Below are positions 22,113 through 30,181 of a DNA stretch of 32,088 nucleotides, piece by piece. Every line of letters begins with the position of its first letter. Within the stretch, counting starts at the first letter, position 1. The notes beneath the pieces were generated by a model that worked only from the letters and a program-made list of their open reading frames with translations, did not search any database and had not been told where the DNA came from. Made by a program: the position numbers and the translations under genes. The DNA is from Spirochaetota bacterium (GTDB lineage: Bacteria; Spirochaetota; Spirochaetia; DSM-27196; PWMO01): assembly GCA_009908735.1 (NCBI GenBank), contig JAAAOR010000087.1, positions 1 through 32,088 of the forward strand, given 5' to 3'.

Positions 22113-23129
22113 CTATTCTGAGGCGACTTCAGTCAGCCCGTCTTCGTAGGTAACCGTTTGGTTGCGGCCGCGGCTTTTGCCCTCGTAGAGGGCCCTGTCC
22201 GCCTGTTCGATGCACGTTTCGATGTCCGCCACGCCGCATGAGCTCACGCCGAGGGTGATCGTCACGTGCAGCTCGTGGTCTCCGTAGTGAAATGGGGCGC
22301 TACTAATGGCGGCTCCCAGTTTTTCAGCAAGTACCCGTGCGCCCTCGCACGAGGTGTCGGGAAGGAATATCAGGAACTCCTCGCCTCCCCACCGAGCAAC
22401 TAAATCCTGGCCGCGAACCGTCTGCCGCATTCGCTCCGCTATCTCGCGAAGTATATCGTCCCCGCACTCGTGGCCGTGGGTGTCGTTTAAATCTTTAAAG
22501 TGGTCGACGTCTCCAAGGATAAACGAGTATGAGGATTCTACACGCGTTGCGCGCTCGTGTTCATATTCGGCAATAGCCATCATGTGGTAACGATTAGCCA
22601 GCCCGGTCAACTGATCGGTACTCGCCCGTTCGAGCAGCGTCCGGTTGAAACGGGCCATCTCCTCCTGCTGTGCCTGTAGCTCGTTCTCGTGCTGCACCGA
22701 GATCAGTAGCTGCTTCGAGAGGTCGTCCACGGCCGCCTCGAGCAGTTGTTGTGCTTCGAGGGCTCGAAGCTGCGCATCGACCCTCGAGCGGACCTCCGGC
22801 CCGTAGAAGGGCTTGGTGACGTAATCCACGCCGCCCGCCGCGAAACCCGCCAAGACCGTCTCTTTGTCTTCCCTCGCGGTCAGGAAGATTACCGGAGTAT
22901 CCCTGTACTGCGGCCGTTCTTTGAGCTTGCGGCAGACCTCCAACCCGTCCATCTCCGGCATCATGATGTCCAGAAGAACCAGATCGAACTGCTTATGCGT
23001 GCTTTGCTCGAGTGCCTCCGGACCGCTTCGTGCGAAGGCGATGCCGTAGTCGCCTCCTTCGAGCTCGGCCGCTACGAGTCGAATGTTGCTTGCGTTGTCA
23101 TCAACGATAAGAATATCGTGCTGACTCAT
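22113..23129 (-). CDS. Response-regulator diguanylate cyclase (REC-GGDEF)
   Basis: A 338-residue cytoplasmic protein that should make c-di-GMP from two GTP when phosphorylated. Receiver domain (1-122): Asp10/Asp11, phospho-acceptor Asp54 in LLDIMMPEMDG, Thr/Lys switch in FLTARED and VTKPF. A coiled coil (~122-165) links to the GGDEF domain (~168-330) with GGEEF, first metal Asp in LGDVDHFKDLNDTHGHECGD and the inhibitory site RGQD five residues before GGEEF. All catalytic residues are intact. The start codon overlaps the stop of the large sensor kinase as ATGA, so this cyclase is the obvious phosphorylation target of that kinase. The histone-deacetylase-like gene follows 12 bases later. Confidence 0.95.
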   Translation of the reverse strand: MSQHDILIVDDNASNIRLVAAELEGGDYGIAFARSGPEALEQSTHKQFDLVLLDIMMPEMDGLEVCRKLKERPQYRDTPVIFLTAREDKETVLAGFAAGGVDYVTKPFYGPEVRSRVDAQLRALEAQQLLEAAVDDLSKQLLISVQHENELQAQQEEMARFNRTLLERASTDQLTGLANRYHMMAIAEYEHERATRVESSYSFILGDVDHFKDLNDTHGHECGDDILREIAERMRQTVRGQDLVARWGGEEFLIFLPDTSCEGARVLAEKLGAAISSAPFHYGDHELHVTITLGVSSCGVADIETCIEQADRALYEGKSRGRNQTVTYEDGLTEVASE

Positions 23130-26100
23130 CCCTTTTCGTCTCCGTTGGGGGCGGGTTCCATAGCCGGATCAAGCTCCACGTCGAGGGCGCGCGCGAGATC
23201 GCGGAACCTGTCGAGGCCCTGCTCCATCGCCTCAACGTCGAACTCCCGCGCAGCCTCGGCAAGATCATGACCGTTTCGAGCGAGGGCCTGAACGCCGAAC
23301 TCGCCACCGAGGGATTCGATCCGCTCGGCAAAGCCCACAATATCGTCACGCATTTTTACCTCTTGGGTGCGCCGCCACTGCGGGCGTACGCGGTCCTTTA
23401 TTGCCTGTCGCAGCCGCTCCCGTTCCTCATCCGGGAGTTCAGCGAACTCGCTCGCCGGCACCCGCGCGGCCTCATCGGGCGTGGCCGGGGCGGGCCTCTC
23501 GGCGGTGGGCGTGGCCGCGGCGGGCCCGGCGACATCCGGTTCGGTGCGCGATGGCGTTTCGTGGCGGCAGGGCAGGCTTGGGAGGCGGACTACAAACCGG
23601 GTTCCCTCCCCCTCACTGCTGCTCACCTCTATGCTGCCGTCCATGCGCTCGACGAGCCGCTTCGTAATTGCCAGACCCAGTCCGGTTCCGCCGTAGGTGC
23701 GGCCGGTGTCGCTCCGTCCCTGGGAGAACGGCTCGAACATGTGCGCTTGCGTGGCCTCGGACATGCCGATGCCGGTATCAGTGACGGTGAGTTCGAGGTT
23801 GAAGCCGTCATCCTCGGAGGGCTCGAGAGCAATTTCTATCGATCCCCGCTCGGTGAACTTTATCGCGTTACCCACCAAGTTGACGAGAATCTGGCGGAGG
23901 CGCGCCTTGTCGAAATAGAGAAGCGCAGGTAAATCATCAGCGACAGACGACGTAAGCTCTATGCCGGCGTCCTGTGACTGCGGCGCGAAGAGGGCTATCA
24001 CTGCCGCCACGAGCTCCCGCGGATCCTCGAACTCCGGCGAGATGTCGAGGTGGCCCGCCTCGACCTTGGAGAGATCGAGGATGTCGCTGATAAGCTGAAG
24101 GAGGGTTTGGGCCGATTCTTCGATGGTTCCGATGTAGTGATGCGCCGTCGCGTCGCTCGTACGCCGGCGCAGGAGCTCGCCGAACCCCATGATGGCATGC
24201 AGCGGCGTGCGTATCTCGTGGCTGACGTTGGCGAGGAACTCGCTCTTTGCCTGGCTCGCCGACTCGGCCTGAGCCTTGGCCTCCTTCAACCGCTCCTGTA
24301 TGTGGATCCGCTCGGTTACGTCACGTGATACCGCGACGATTGCCGAGACCGACTGGCTGTCCTCGTCCCAGATGGTCTTATTGGTTGACTCGAACCACGT
24401 GTAGGTGCCGTCTTCGCGTCGGATGCGGTAGGTCACGTAGGTGATCTCCGGCCCGCTGAGTATGGTGTCGTGCGATTCCTGTATCTTCGCCACGTCCTCG
24501 GGATGGAAGAGGTCGTAGGAGTTGAGCCCGATGAGCTCTTCCGGCTCATAGCCCAGCAGGTACCGACACGCAGGGGAAACGTAGGTATAGGTCCCGTCCG
24601 CGGAGTGCTGGGAAATCATGTCGGTGGCATTTTCGGCAAGCAGACGATACTGACGCTCGTTCTCCACCCGATCGGTTTCGTCGGTCTGCACGGCGACGAA
24701 CCACTCTATTTCGCTTCGGTCATTCAGGACTGGGGCAATGGTCTGGTTCGCATAGTAGAGCGTCCCGTCTTTTCGGCGGTTGACGATCTGCTCCTGCCAC
24801 GTGCCACCGGCTTGAATCGCCTCATAGAGGCCTGCGTAGTAATCATCCGGCATGCGGCCGGATTTCACAAGACGGGGGTTGCCTCCAATGGCCTCTTCGC
24901 GGGAGTATCCGGTGATCCGCTCAAACGCCGGGTTCACGTAGTTGATGGTCCCATTGACGTCGGTGATGTAGACCGCGTGGCCGGCTTCCTCTACCGCTTT
25001 ATGGAGGCGCCGGAGCTCTTCCTCGATGGACTTGCGCTCCGACATATCGCGGATCGTTCCCACGATGCGCTCCTCATCGGCGCTCAAACCCTCGAGTCTG
25101 GCTGATATCGAGACGGTTACGGGTCGTCCGTCCGCGGTGTGTATCTCGAGCTCGTAGTCGTCGACGGTAACCTCCGACTCGAGACGGTTTACGAGCTTTT
25201 GCTGCGCATCCGGGTCAACGCGCAGCGCGCTAATCTGCGCGCCGACAAGGCGGGACGGCTCGTAGCCAAACTTGCGAATCGACGGACTTACGGTGATGAT
25301 CCGTCCGTCGGACTTCTGCACCTCAGCATACACGTCGTGGAGGGTCTCGAACATTCTGCGGTAACGGTGCTCGCTGCGGGTGAGGCGCCCCTCAGCGACG
25401 CGCCGGCGAACTATGTTGATGAGTAGAACCGTGACAAGCACGCCGAGAACTATAATGGTTGCCGCACCGGCGATCACCTGGTTTCGGTAGCGGTACCACA
25501 TCGTCTGCGGCTCATTTATGATCCGGCTTCCCGGCGGGAGGCTGCTCATCGCGATACCGTGGCGGTCGAGTGCGGCATGGTCGAAAATAAAGCGATTGGG
25601 GCTATCGGCCACGACCGGAATCGAATCCGCCGGTTCGCCCCGCAGTATCCGCGCTATCATCTCGGCTTGGGTCTGCGCCTGGCCCCGGGCGCTCACCACA
25701 AGCCCTCCCACCAGACCGCCGCCAATGAAAACGTCCCAGGCGGTGTAGACGGGACTCTGTGTATGCTCCGCGATAAAGCGTCCGGCCTCCGCCTCGCTGA
25801 ACACCGTGCCGTCGGATGTGCGAAAGAGAGAGAGGTTGACGACGATGCTTTTAGCGGGGATAGAGCGCAACCGCTCGGCTAACCCCTCCTGGGAGAGACC
25901 CGCAAGGCGGATAAGCTCGATGTCGGAGGTAAGATCCGCGATCTGGCGGTCGAACTCCCGCTGCGTGATGCGTCCGGTGATGGTACTGTCGCTGACCGAT
26001 ACCAGGTGCGTTGCGTCCGGGTGCAGCGTCGCTGCGAGCTCTACCGTCCCCCGAAGATCGGCCCTCTCCGCCACGCCGGTGATGCTGCGGTGTCCCTCAT

Positions 26101-26521
26101 GCGCACGCGGATCGTAATCATTAATGCCCGCGAAGACCATGGGTGTGTCGCCGAAGATACGCTCTTTGCTTTCCAGGAGCAACTCGAATGCCGGATTGTC
26201 GGTTACGGCAACGGCATCCAGGTCCGCGTCCGCGTACTTTGCCGTCAAGAGGGAAAGAAACGTTGATGCCACCTCTTCGAGCTCGTAGCGTTTCGCATCG
26301 AGGTACTCCACAGAAATTTCGATATCGGGAAAGTCCTCGCGGAGATCTGCCTTGATGGTGGCATTCATCGCGGCACTCCAGGAGTAGTCCTCGTTGTAGG
26401 AGTGAACAATGAGCACGTGCCGAGGCGACGATTGGTCCGAGGCATCGCCCACCGCGACTCCGGCAATGAAGATGAGAACAATGATGCATGATAGGCGGAT
26501 TGGTACCGCGCGCGACAACAT
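23126..26521 (-). CDS. Membrane PAS sensor histidine kinase with periplasmic substrate-binding domain
   Basis: A 1131-residue kinase. Order: signal peptide/first membrane helix (~8-25), periplasmic ABC-substrate-binding-like domain (~34-335; starts [15 protein letters not shown] and contains TDNPAFELL and FAGINDYDP, the PF04392 type), transmembrane helix (~347-371), three PAS domains (~385-495, 503-615 and 624-740), HisKA with His768 ([14 protein letters not shown]), HATPase (~870-982) with N881/N885, DTGIGM and GGTGLGL, a Pro/Ala-rich linker and a C-terminal helical domain (~1025-1112, with [12 protein letters not shown]) that resembles the tail seen in several hybrid-type kinases but lacks a clear Hpt motif. 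It has no receiver of its own; the overlapping REC-GGDEF gene supplies it. The periplasmic part suggests sensing of a small ligand. Confidence 0.93.
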   Translation of the reverse strand: MLSRAVPIRLSCIIVLIFIAGVAVGDASDQSSPRHVLIVHSYNEDYSWSAAMNATIKADLREDFPDIEISVEYLDAKRYELEEVASTFLSLLTAKYADADLDAVAVTDNPAFELLLESKERIFGDTPMVFAGINDYDPRAHEGHRSITGVAERADLRGTVELAATLHPDATHLVSVSDSTITGRITQREFDRQIADLTSDIELIRLAGLSQEGLAERLRSIPAKSIVVNLSLFRTSDGTVFSEAEAGRFIAEHTQSPVYTAWDVFIGGGLVGGLVVSARGQAQTQAEMIARILRGEPADSIPVVADSPNRFIFDHAALDRHGIAMSSLPPGSRIINEPQTMWYRYRNQVIAGAATIIVLGVLVTVLLINIVRRRVAEGRLTRSEHRYRRMFETLHDVYAEVQKSDGRIITVSPSIRKFGYEPSRLVGAQISALRVDPDAQQKLVNRLESEVTVDDYELEIHTADGRPVTVSISARLEGLSADEERIVGTIRDMSERKSIEEELRRLHKAVEEAGHAVYITDVNGTINYVNPAFERITGYSREEAIGGNPRLVKSGRMPDDYYAGLYEAIQAGGTWQEQIVNRRKDGTLYYANQTIAPVLNDRSEIEWFVAVQTDETDRVENERQYRLLAENATDMISQHSADGTYTYVSPACRYLLGYEPEELIGLNSYDLFHPEDVAKIQESHDTILSGPEITYVTYRIRREDGTYTWFESTNKTIWDEDSQSVSAIVAVSRDVTERIHIQERLKEAKAQAESASQAKSEFLANVSHEIRTPLHAIMGFGELLRRRTSDATAHHYIGTIEESAQTLLQLISDILDLSKVEAGHLDISPEFEDPRELVAAVIALFAPQSQDAGIELTSSVADDLPALLYFDKARLRQILVNLVGNAIKFTERGSIEIALEPSEDDGFNLELTVTDTGIGMSEATQAHMFEPFSQGRSDTGRTYGGTGLGLAITKRLVERMDGSIEVSSSEGEGTRFVVRLPSLPCRHETPSRTEPDVAGPAAATPTAERPAPATPDEAARVPASEFAELPDEERERLRQAIKDRVRPQWRRTQEVKMRDDIVGFAERIESLGGEFGVQALARNGHDLAEAAREFDVEAMEQGLDRFRDLARALDVELDPAMEPAPNGDEKG

Positions 26522-26538
26522 AGGCGTTGACCGCCGAA

Positions 26539-26567
26539 ACTATACCCCAAAATTGCCCTATCACCAA
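26539..26567 (-). promoter_or_regulatory. Promoter of the kinase/REC-GGDEF/deacetylase operon
   Basis: Minus strand TTGGTG (26567-26562), 17-base spacer, TATAGT (26544-26539, five of six consensus). It gives a start near 26532 and an untranslated leader of only about ten bases before ATG 26521. Confidence 0.6.
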
Positions 26568-26589
26568 GGGCCGAATCGCCATGTGAATG

Positions 26590-26618
26590 TTGCGTATATT
26601 AGAGTTACGTGCTAAATT
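26590..26618 (+). promoter_or_regulatory. Promoter of the orphan PAS gene
   Basis: TTGCGT (26590-26595), a 17-base spacer and TAAATT (26613-26618). The direct repeat TTAGAGTTA (26599-26607 and 26617-26625) overlaps the box. The start would fall at about 26625, on the first ATG. Confidence 0.5.
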
Positions 26619-26666
26619 AGAGTTATGGGTGTGGATGGTGGTTGGGGCAATGATCGGGGAGAACGA

Positions 26667-27434
26667 GTGCACGGCAAGGCTCCGGATTCGAACGTGGTAC
26701 AACAGCTCTCACATGAATTGTTGCTGCTGATCGCTCGGTTTGCCGCTGAGGACAGTGAGGCCGGCGCGTTACGACTGTTTCGCGAGACGGTGAACGCGGT
26801 CCACGGCAGTGAGCTCATTGGTGAGTTCCGCGCCGACCCCGAAGTTCCCAATCTCTTGCTTGCTACTCCCCGCACCCGCTTCGGGGGCTATCCGTTCGCA
26901 GACGAGCCGCACACCGTGACCCCCGACGTGCTCGCGATGCTGCGTGCCGCCGCCGACGCCGTCGCAGTTATCCTCGAGTCGCATGCGGGCATGCACGAGG
27001 TTCGAAGCCGCGAGCGTCGGCTCGAGCAGGATATCGAGGCGGCGACCCGCGAGCTGAACGCTCGGACTGAGTCCTACCGTTTGGTGCTGGACAGCATGAA
27101 GGAGGCGGTATATTTGTGGGAGCTGAGTAGTGACGGAGCGCTCCGCTGCATGGAGGCCAATGTCGCCGCCTCCCGTATGCTGGGTTACGGGCGTGAGGAG
27201 CTCGTGGGACTGAGCCCTCCGGAACTCACAGGTGCATCCGAGCGGCGCTCGGTAGCCGACTGCCTGCAGCGTCTGCGCCGCGAGGCGCGGTGCTCGTTTA
27301 CTACGACCCACGCCTCCCGCGACGGCACCGACGTGTCGGTAGAGGTCGAAGCGTGCGCGCTGGTCACCGACACCGCATTCCACGTGGTCACCCGCGCCGT
27401 TCGCCGATCAGCCGTCGACCACGTTTCGGATTGA
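26667..27434 (+). CDS. Orphan PAS-domain protein without output domain
   Basis: A 255-residue soluble protein. GTG 26667 is preferred because GGGGAG lies five bases before it; ATG 26625 would add 14 residues and would be leaderless given the promoter at 26590. The first ~100 residues (LLLLIARFAAEDSEAGALRL then FPFADEP-like segments) form an unrecognised helical domain, followed by a coiled coil with many Arg/Glu (~105-140) and one PAS domain (~142-250: YRLVLDSMKEAVYLWELS, then MLGYGREELVGL). No kinase, GGDEF or HTH output is present, so it probably works by binding another protein. It is divergent from the kinase operon and may belong to it functionally. The last 27 bases overlap the convergent aminotransferase gene. 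Confidence 0.8.
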   Translation: MHGKAPDSNVVQQLSHELLLLIARFAAEDSEAGALRLFRETVNAVHGSELIGEFRADPEVPNLLLATPRTRFGGYPFADEPHTVTPDVLAMLRAAADAVAVILESHAGMHEVRSRERRLEQDIEAATRELNARTESYRLVLDSMKEAVYLWELSSDGALRCMEANVAASRMLGYGREELVGLSPPELTGASERRSVADCLQRLRREARCSFTTTHASRDGTDVSVEVEACALVTDTAFHVVTRAVRRSAVDHVSD

Positions 27435-28598
27435 TACACCGATACGCTCTATCGCCGTACGAATACTCTCTTCACTGTTCACGGTGAAATTGAGCCGCAT
27501 GGTGGCCCGTCCGGCCGCCGGATCGCTGTAGAAGAACTTGCCCGGAACAAAGGCGACTTTGTTCCGGATACCCTCCTCGTATATCTTCTCCATGTCGGTC
27601 TCCACCGGGCCCTCCGCCCAGATGAACATCCCCCCATCGGGCTGTGACCAGGAGAAACTCTCGGGAAAGTGCCGTTTCATCTCTTCGAGCATGACTTCCT
27701 GCTTCGGCCGGTAGATTTCGATGATCTTCGGCAGATGGCGAGCGTGGTAGCCGCCGGCTATGAACTCCGTGCACAGCGCCTGCGTGAGGGAGCTTGTGTT
27801 GAGGTCGACGCCCTGCTTCGCAATGACCAGCCACTGCCGCACGTGCTCGGGCGCCACGTAGTAGCCGACGCGCAGCCCCGGTGCGAAAACCTTGGAAAAC
27901 GATCCGGTGTAGACTACCTGCTCCGGTGCAAAGGTCTGGATCGGTGGCACCCACTCCCCGCGGTACCGCAGGGCGCCATAGGGATCATCCTCGATGACGA
28001 GCGTGTTGCTGCGCTTGATGATATCCGCCACGCGTTTGCGTCTCTCGAGGGAGAGGGTGCGGCCTGTCGGGTTCTGGAAGGTCGGGCTGAGATACGCGAA
28101 CTTTGGTGCGTGCTCGGCGATGACACGCTCGAGTGACTCGGGTATCAGGCCGTATTCGTCCGTCTCTATCTGTAGGTAGTCCGGCTCGTAGGGGTTGAAG
28201 GCCTGCAGTGCGCCCAGATAGGTGGGTGCCTCCACGGCGACCGGGTCACCGGGTGAGACCAGTATCTTGCCCATGGCGTCGAGCACCGACTGAGAGCCGG
28301 TGGTCACGAAGACCTCGTCGGGGCCGACCTCGATATGCTGCGCGGCAAGGTGGTCAACGAGCGCCTCCCGGAGCGCCGGGAACCCTTCGGTGCGGGTGTA
28401 CTGCAGCGCTTCGGTGCCGTAGTGCTCCAGGGCTTTGCGGTACAGCTCGTCGATGAACTCGGTGGGAAAGGCATCCGGGGAAGGCATCCCGCCGCCGAGT
28501 GAGATAATGTCCGGTTGCGCGGCGAGTTTGAGAATCTCCCTGATGGCACTTGAGCCCATGTTGCGGGTGCGGCCCGCGAGAAATGATTCCTGTTGCAT
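27408..28598 (-). CDS. PLP-dependent aminotransferase, class I/II (2-aminoadipate aminotransferase-like)
   Basis: A 396-residue fold-type I enzyme of the Aro8/LysN/MocR-catalytic group, transferring amino groups between an amino acid (aminoadipate, aromatic or branched-chain) and 2-oxoglutarate. PLP contacts: N-terminal SLGGGMPSPDAFP (33-45), Tyr127 in EAPTYLGAL, SPTFQNPTGR (Asn176), DDPYG (Asp205-Tyr207) and the Schiff-base Lys236 in GSFSKVFAPGLRVGYY. The length is that of the free-standing enzyme; no GntR domain is fused. ATG 28598 has a GAGAGGA ribosome binding site six bases upstream. It is divergent from the GSA-aminomutase-like gene, a second PLP enzyme, across 125 bases, and its 3' end overlaps the PAS gene by 27 bases. 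Exact substrate not determined. Confidence 0.92.
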   Translation of the reverse strand: MQQESFLAGRTRNMGSSAIREILKLAAQPDIISLGGGMPSPDAFPTEFIDELYRKALEHYGTEALQYTRTEGFPALREALVDHLAAQHIEVGPDEVFVTTGSQSVLDAMGKILVSPGDPVAVEAPTYLGALQAFNPYEPDYLQIETDEYGLIPESLERVIAEHAPKFAYLSPTFQNPTGRTLSLERRKRVADIIKRSNTLVIEDDPYGALRYRGEWVPPIQTFAPEQVVYTGSFSKVFAPGLRVGYYVAPEHVRQWLVIAKQGVDLNTSSLTQALCTEFIAGGYHARHLPKIIEIYRPKQEVMLEEMKRHFPESFSWSQPDGGMFIWAEGPVETDMEKIYEEGIRNKVAFVPGKFFYSDPAAGRATMRLNFTVNSEESIRTAIERIGVSIRNVVDG

Positions 28599-28604
28599 GT
28601 CCTA

Positions 28605-28628
28605 TCCTCTCCACGTTGCACTCTAACA
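28605..28628 (-). promoter_or_regulatory. Extended -10-like box and ribosome binding site of the aminotransferase
   Basis: Minus strand TGTTAGAGT (28628-28620) fits the extended -10 form TGnTAnnnT, and GAGAGGA (28611-28605) is the Shine-Dalgarno sequence. No convincing -35. Confidence 0.4.
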
Positions 28629-28648
28629 TGAGCCCGCGTATTGCGCAC

Positions 28649-28664
28649 CCGGCCGGCGGGCCGG
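28649..28664. promoter_or_regulatory. GC hairpin/dyad between divergent PLP-enzyme genes
   Basis: CCGGCC (28649-28654) and GGCCGG (28659-28664) flank GGCG. The perfect dyad lies between the two divergent promoters and could be a shared operator or a structured leader; neither is proven. Confidence 0.35.
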
Positions 28665-28685
28665 ATTGCAAAGTGAGGAGCCGCA

Positions 28686-28715
28686 TCGACAGATCGGGGG
28701 GAGCTGCTGCATAAT
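28686..28715 (+). promoter_or_regulatory. Promoter of the class III aminotransferase gene
   Basis: TCGACA (28686-28691) and CATAAT (28710-28715), each five of six consensus bases, 18 bases apart. The -10 ends eight bases before ATG 28724, so the transcript is close to leaderless. Confidence 0.5.
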
Positions 28716-28723
28716 GGTGTGCC

Positions 28724-30106
28724 ATGGACAGACAGGCATACCGTTCAGAGCTCTTCGATTACCACGTGAGCAAGCACCCCAGCTCCCGCGAGCACTACGA
28801 GTGGGCAAGCGGCGTGCTGCTCGGGGGCGGCAGTCATAATCTGCGGCTTTTCCCGCCGTTTCCCTTCTATCTCGCGGACGCACGTGGCGCCACCATCACG
28901 GATATCGACGGGAACACCTATGTCGATTTCTGGCAAGGGCATTTCGCGAACCTGCTCGGGCACAACCCGCAGGTCGTGCTCGATGTTATGCGGAAGGAAT
29001 TTGACGCCGACCGCGGGCTCATAAGCGGATTTCCCACGCGCCAGCAGGCCGAGCTTGCCGAGCTCATTCGGGCCCGCGTGGATGCCGAGCGGGTGCGATT
29101 CACCACGAGCGGTGCGCTGGCCACAATGAACGCCACTCTGCTCGCGCGCGCCTACACCGGTCGACGAATCGTGGTCAAGATTGCCGGGGGCTGGCACGGC
29201 GGACAGCCGTTCGCGCTCAAAGGCGTGCACACCTACGAAGACGGCCTCGGAGTGATGGAGTCGGCGGGGCTGCCCGAGTGCTCGAACGCGGACGTAGTCG
29301 TCACGCGGTTCAACGACATCGAGGAGCTGGAGCGGGTCTTCGAGACGCATGGCTCTGAAATTGCCTGCTTCATCACAGAGCCCATGGTAGGGAGCGGTGG
29401 ATTAATATTTGCCGACCCCGCATACCTCCGACGGGCGCAGGAGCTCACCAAAGAGCACGGCGCGCTCCTCATTTTCGATGAGGTCATTACGGGTTTCCGC
29501 CTCCACGCCGGCCCGCTGCAGGCCTTGTACCGAATCAAGCCGGATCTCACCGTATTCGGCAAGGCCATTGGCGGCGGCATGCCGGTGGCCGCGGTTGCCG
29601 GTCGCGAGGACGTGATGTCACTTGCCGCCCCGGGTGCGCCCCACGACCGCGCGGTGAAGTTCGACGGCGGGACCTTCAGTGCCCATCCGGCGGCGATGAC
29701 CGCCGGCGTGGTGTTTCTGCGCTACCTCATCGAGCACGAGGACGAGATCTATCCCTACATTGGGCGCCTTGGTCGCATGGCGCGGGAGGGGATCGAGGAG
29801 CGGCTCGCCGCCTACGGAATCAACGCGCGTTGCGGCGGTGACGCCGGGTCGGTGAGCGAGAACAGCTCGCTCGTCGCGGTGCACGTGCTGACCGACGGGG
29901 CCGATTCGGTTCGCTCTCCCGATCAGGTCTATGATCCTGGGCGAAGTGATATCGAGCTGCGAGATGAGATCTTCAAGCTTGCCATGCTCAAGGAGGGTCT
30001 CAATGTCGTTCACGGCTACGGCGGGATCAGCTTTGCACATACCGAAGAGCAGATTCAGGAATCGCTGGATGCCTTTGAGCGCATTGCGAAGCGACTCGCG
30101 GACTAG
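28724..30106 (+). CDS. Class III aminotransferase, glutamate-1-semialdehyde aminomutase-like
   Basis: A 460-residue PLP enzyme. Landmarks: YLADARGATITDIDGNTYVD (substrate entry strands), FTTSGALATMNATLLARAYT with TSGALATM contacting PLP phosphate (residues 127-135), ITEPMVG, LLIFDEVITGFR with PLP-binding Asp252, and the Schiff-base Lys280 in VFGKAIGGGMP. GGTFSAHPAAMTAG is the second phosphate-binding loop. It resembles HemL but is about 30 residues longer, has an insertion near residues 372-395 (GSVSENSSLV, then GADSVRSPDQVYDPG) and no other haem-biosynthesis gene lies nearby. A transaminase or aminomutase on a different amino acid is therefore at least as likely as 5-aminolevulinate synthesis. 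ATG 28724 has no Shine-Dalgarno sequence at usable distance. Confidence 0.9.
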   Translation: MDRQAYRSELFDYHVSKHPSSREHYEWASGVLLGGGSHNLRLFPPFPFYLADARGATITDIDGNTYVDFWQGHFANLLGHNPQVVLDVMRKEFDADRGLISGFPTRQQAELAELIRARVDAERVRFTTSGALATMNATLLARAYTGRRIVVKIAGGWHGGQPFALKGVHTYEDGLGVMESAGLPECSNADVVVTRFNDIEELERVFETHGSEIACFITEPMVGSGGLIFADPAYLRRAQELTKEHGALLIFDEVITGFRLHAGPLQALYRIKPDLTVFGKAIGGGMPVAAVAGREDVMSLAAPGAPHDRAVKFDGGTFSAHPAAMTAGVVFLRYLIEHEDEIYPYIGRLGRMAREGIEERLAAYGINARCGGDAGSVSENSSLVAVHVLTDGADSVRSPDQVYDPGRSDIELRDEIFKLAMLKEGLNVVHGYGGISFAHTEEQIQESLDAFERIAKRLAD

Positions 30107-30170
30107 GTGAACCGGCCGAAGTTCTCGCATCATGGCGCAACGCTTTGATTTTTGGCCGATTTCATGGAAT

Positions 30171-30176
30171 TATAGA
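30171..30176 (+). promoter_or_regulatory. -10-like box directly before the DUF4954 gene
   Basis: TATAGA lies five bases before ATG 30182. TTGATT at 30145-30150 is 20 bases upstream, longer than usual. No Shine-Dalgarno sequence precedes the ATG. Confidence 0.3.
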
Positions 30177-30181
30177 CGGCC

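Noticed and set aside
23126..23460. Hpt domain at the kinase C-terminus
   Set aside because: The [12 protein letters not shown] segment resembles an Hpt helix, but the surrounding residues do not match the HxxKG Hpt motif, so only a helical tail is claimed.
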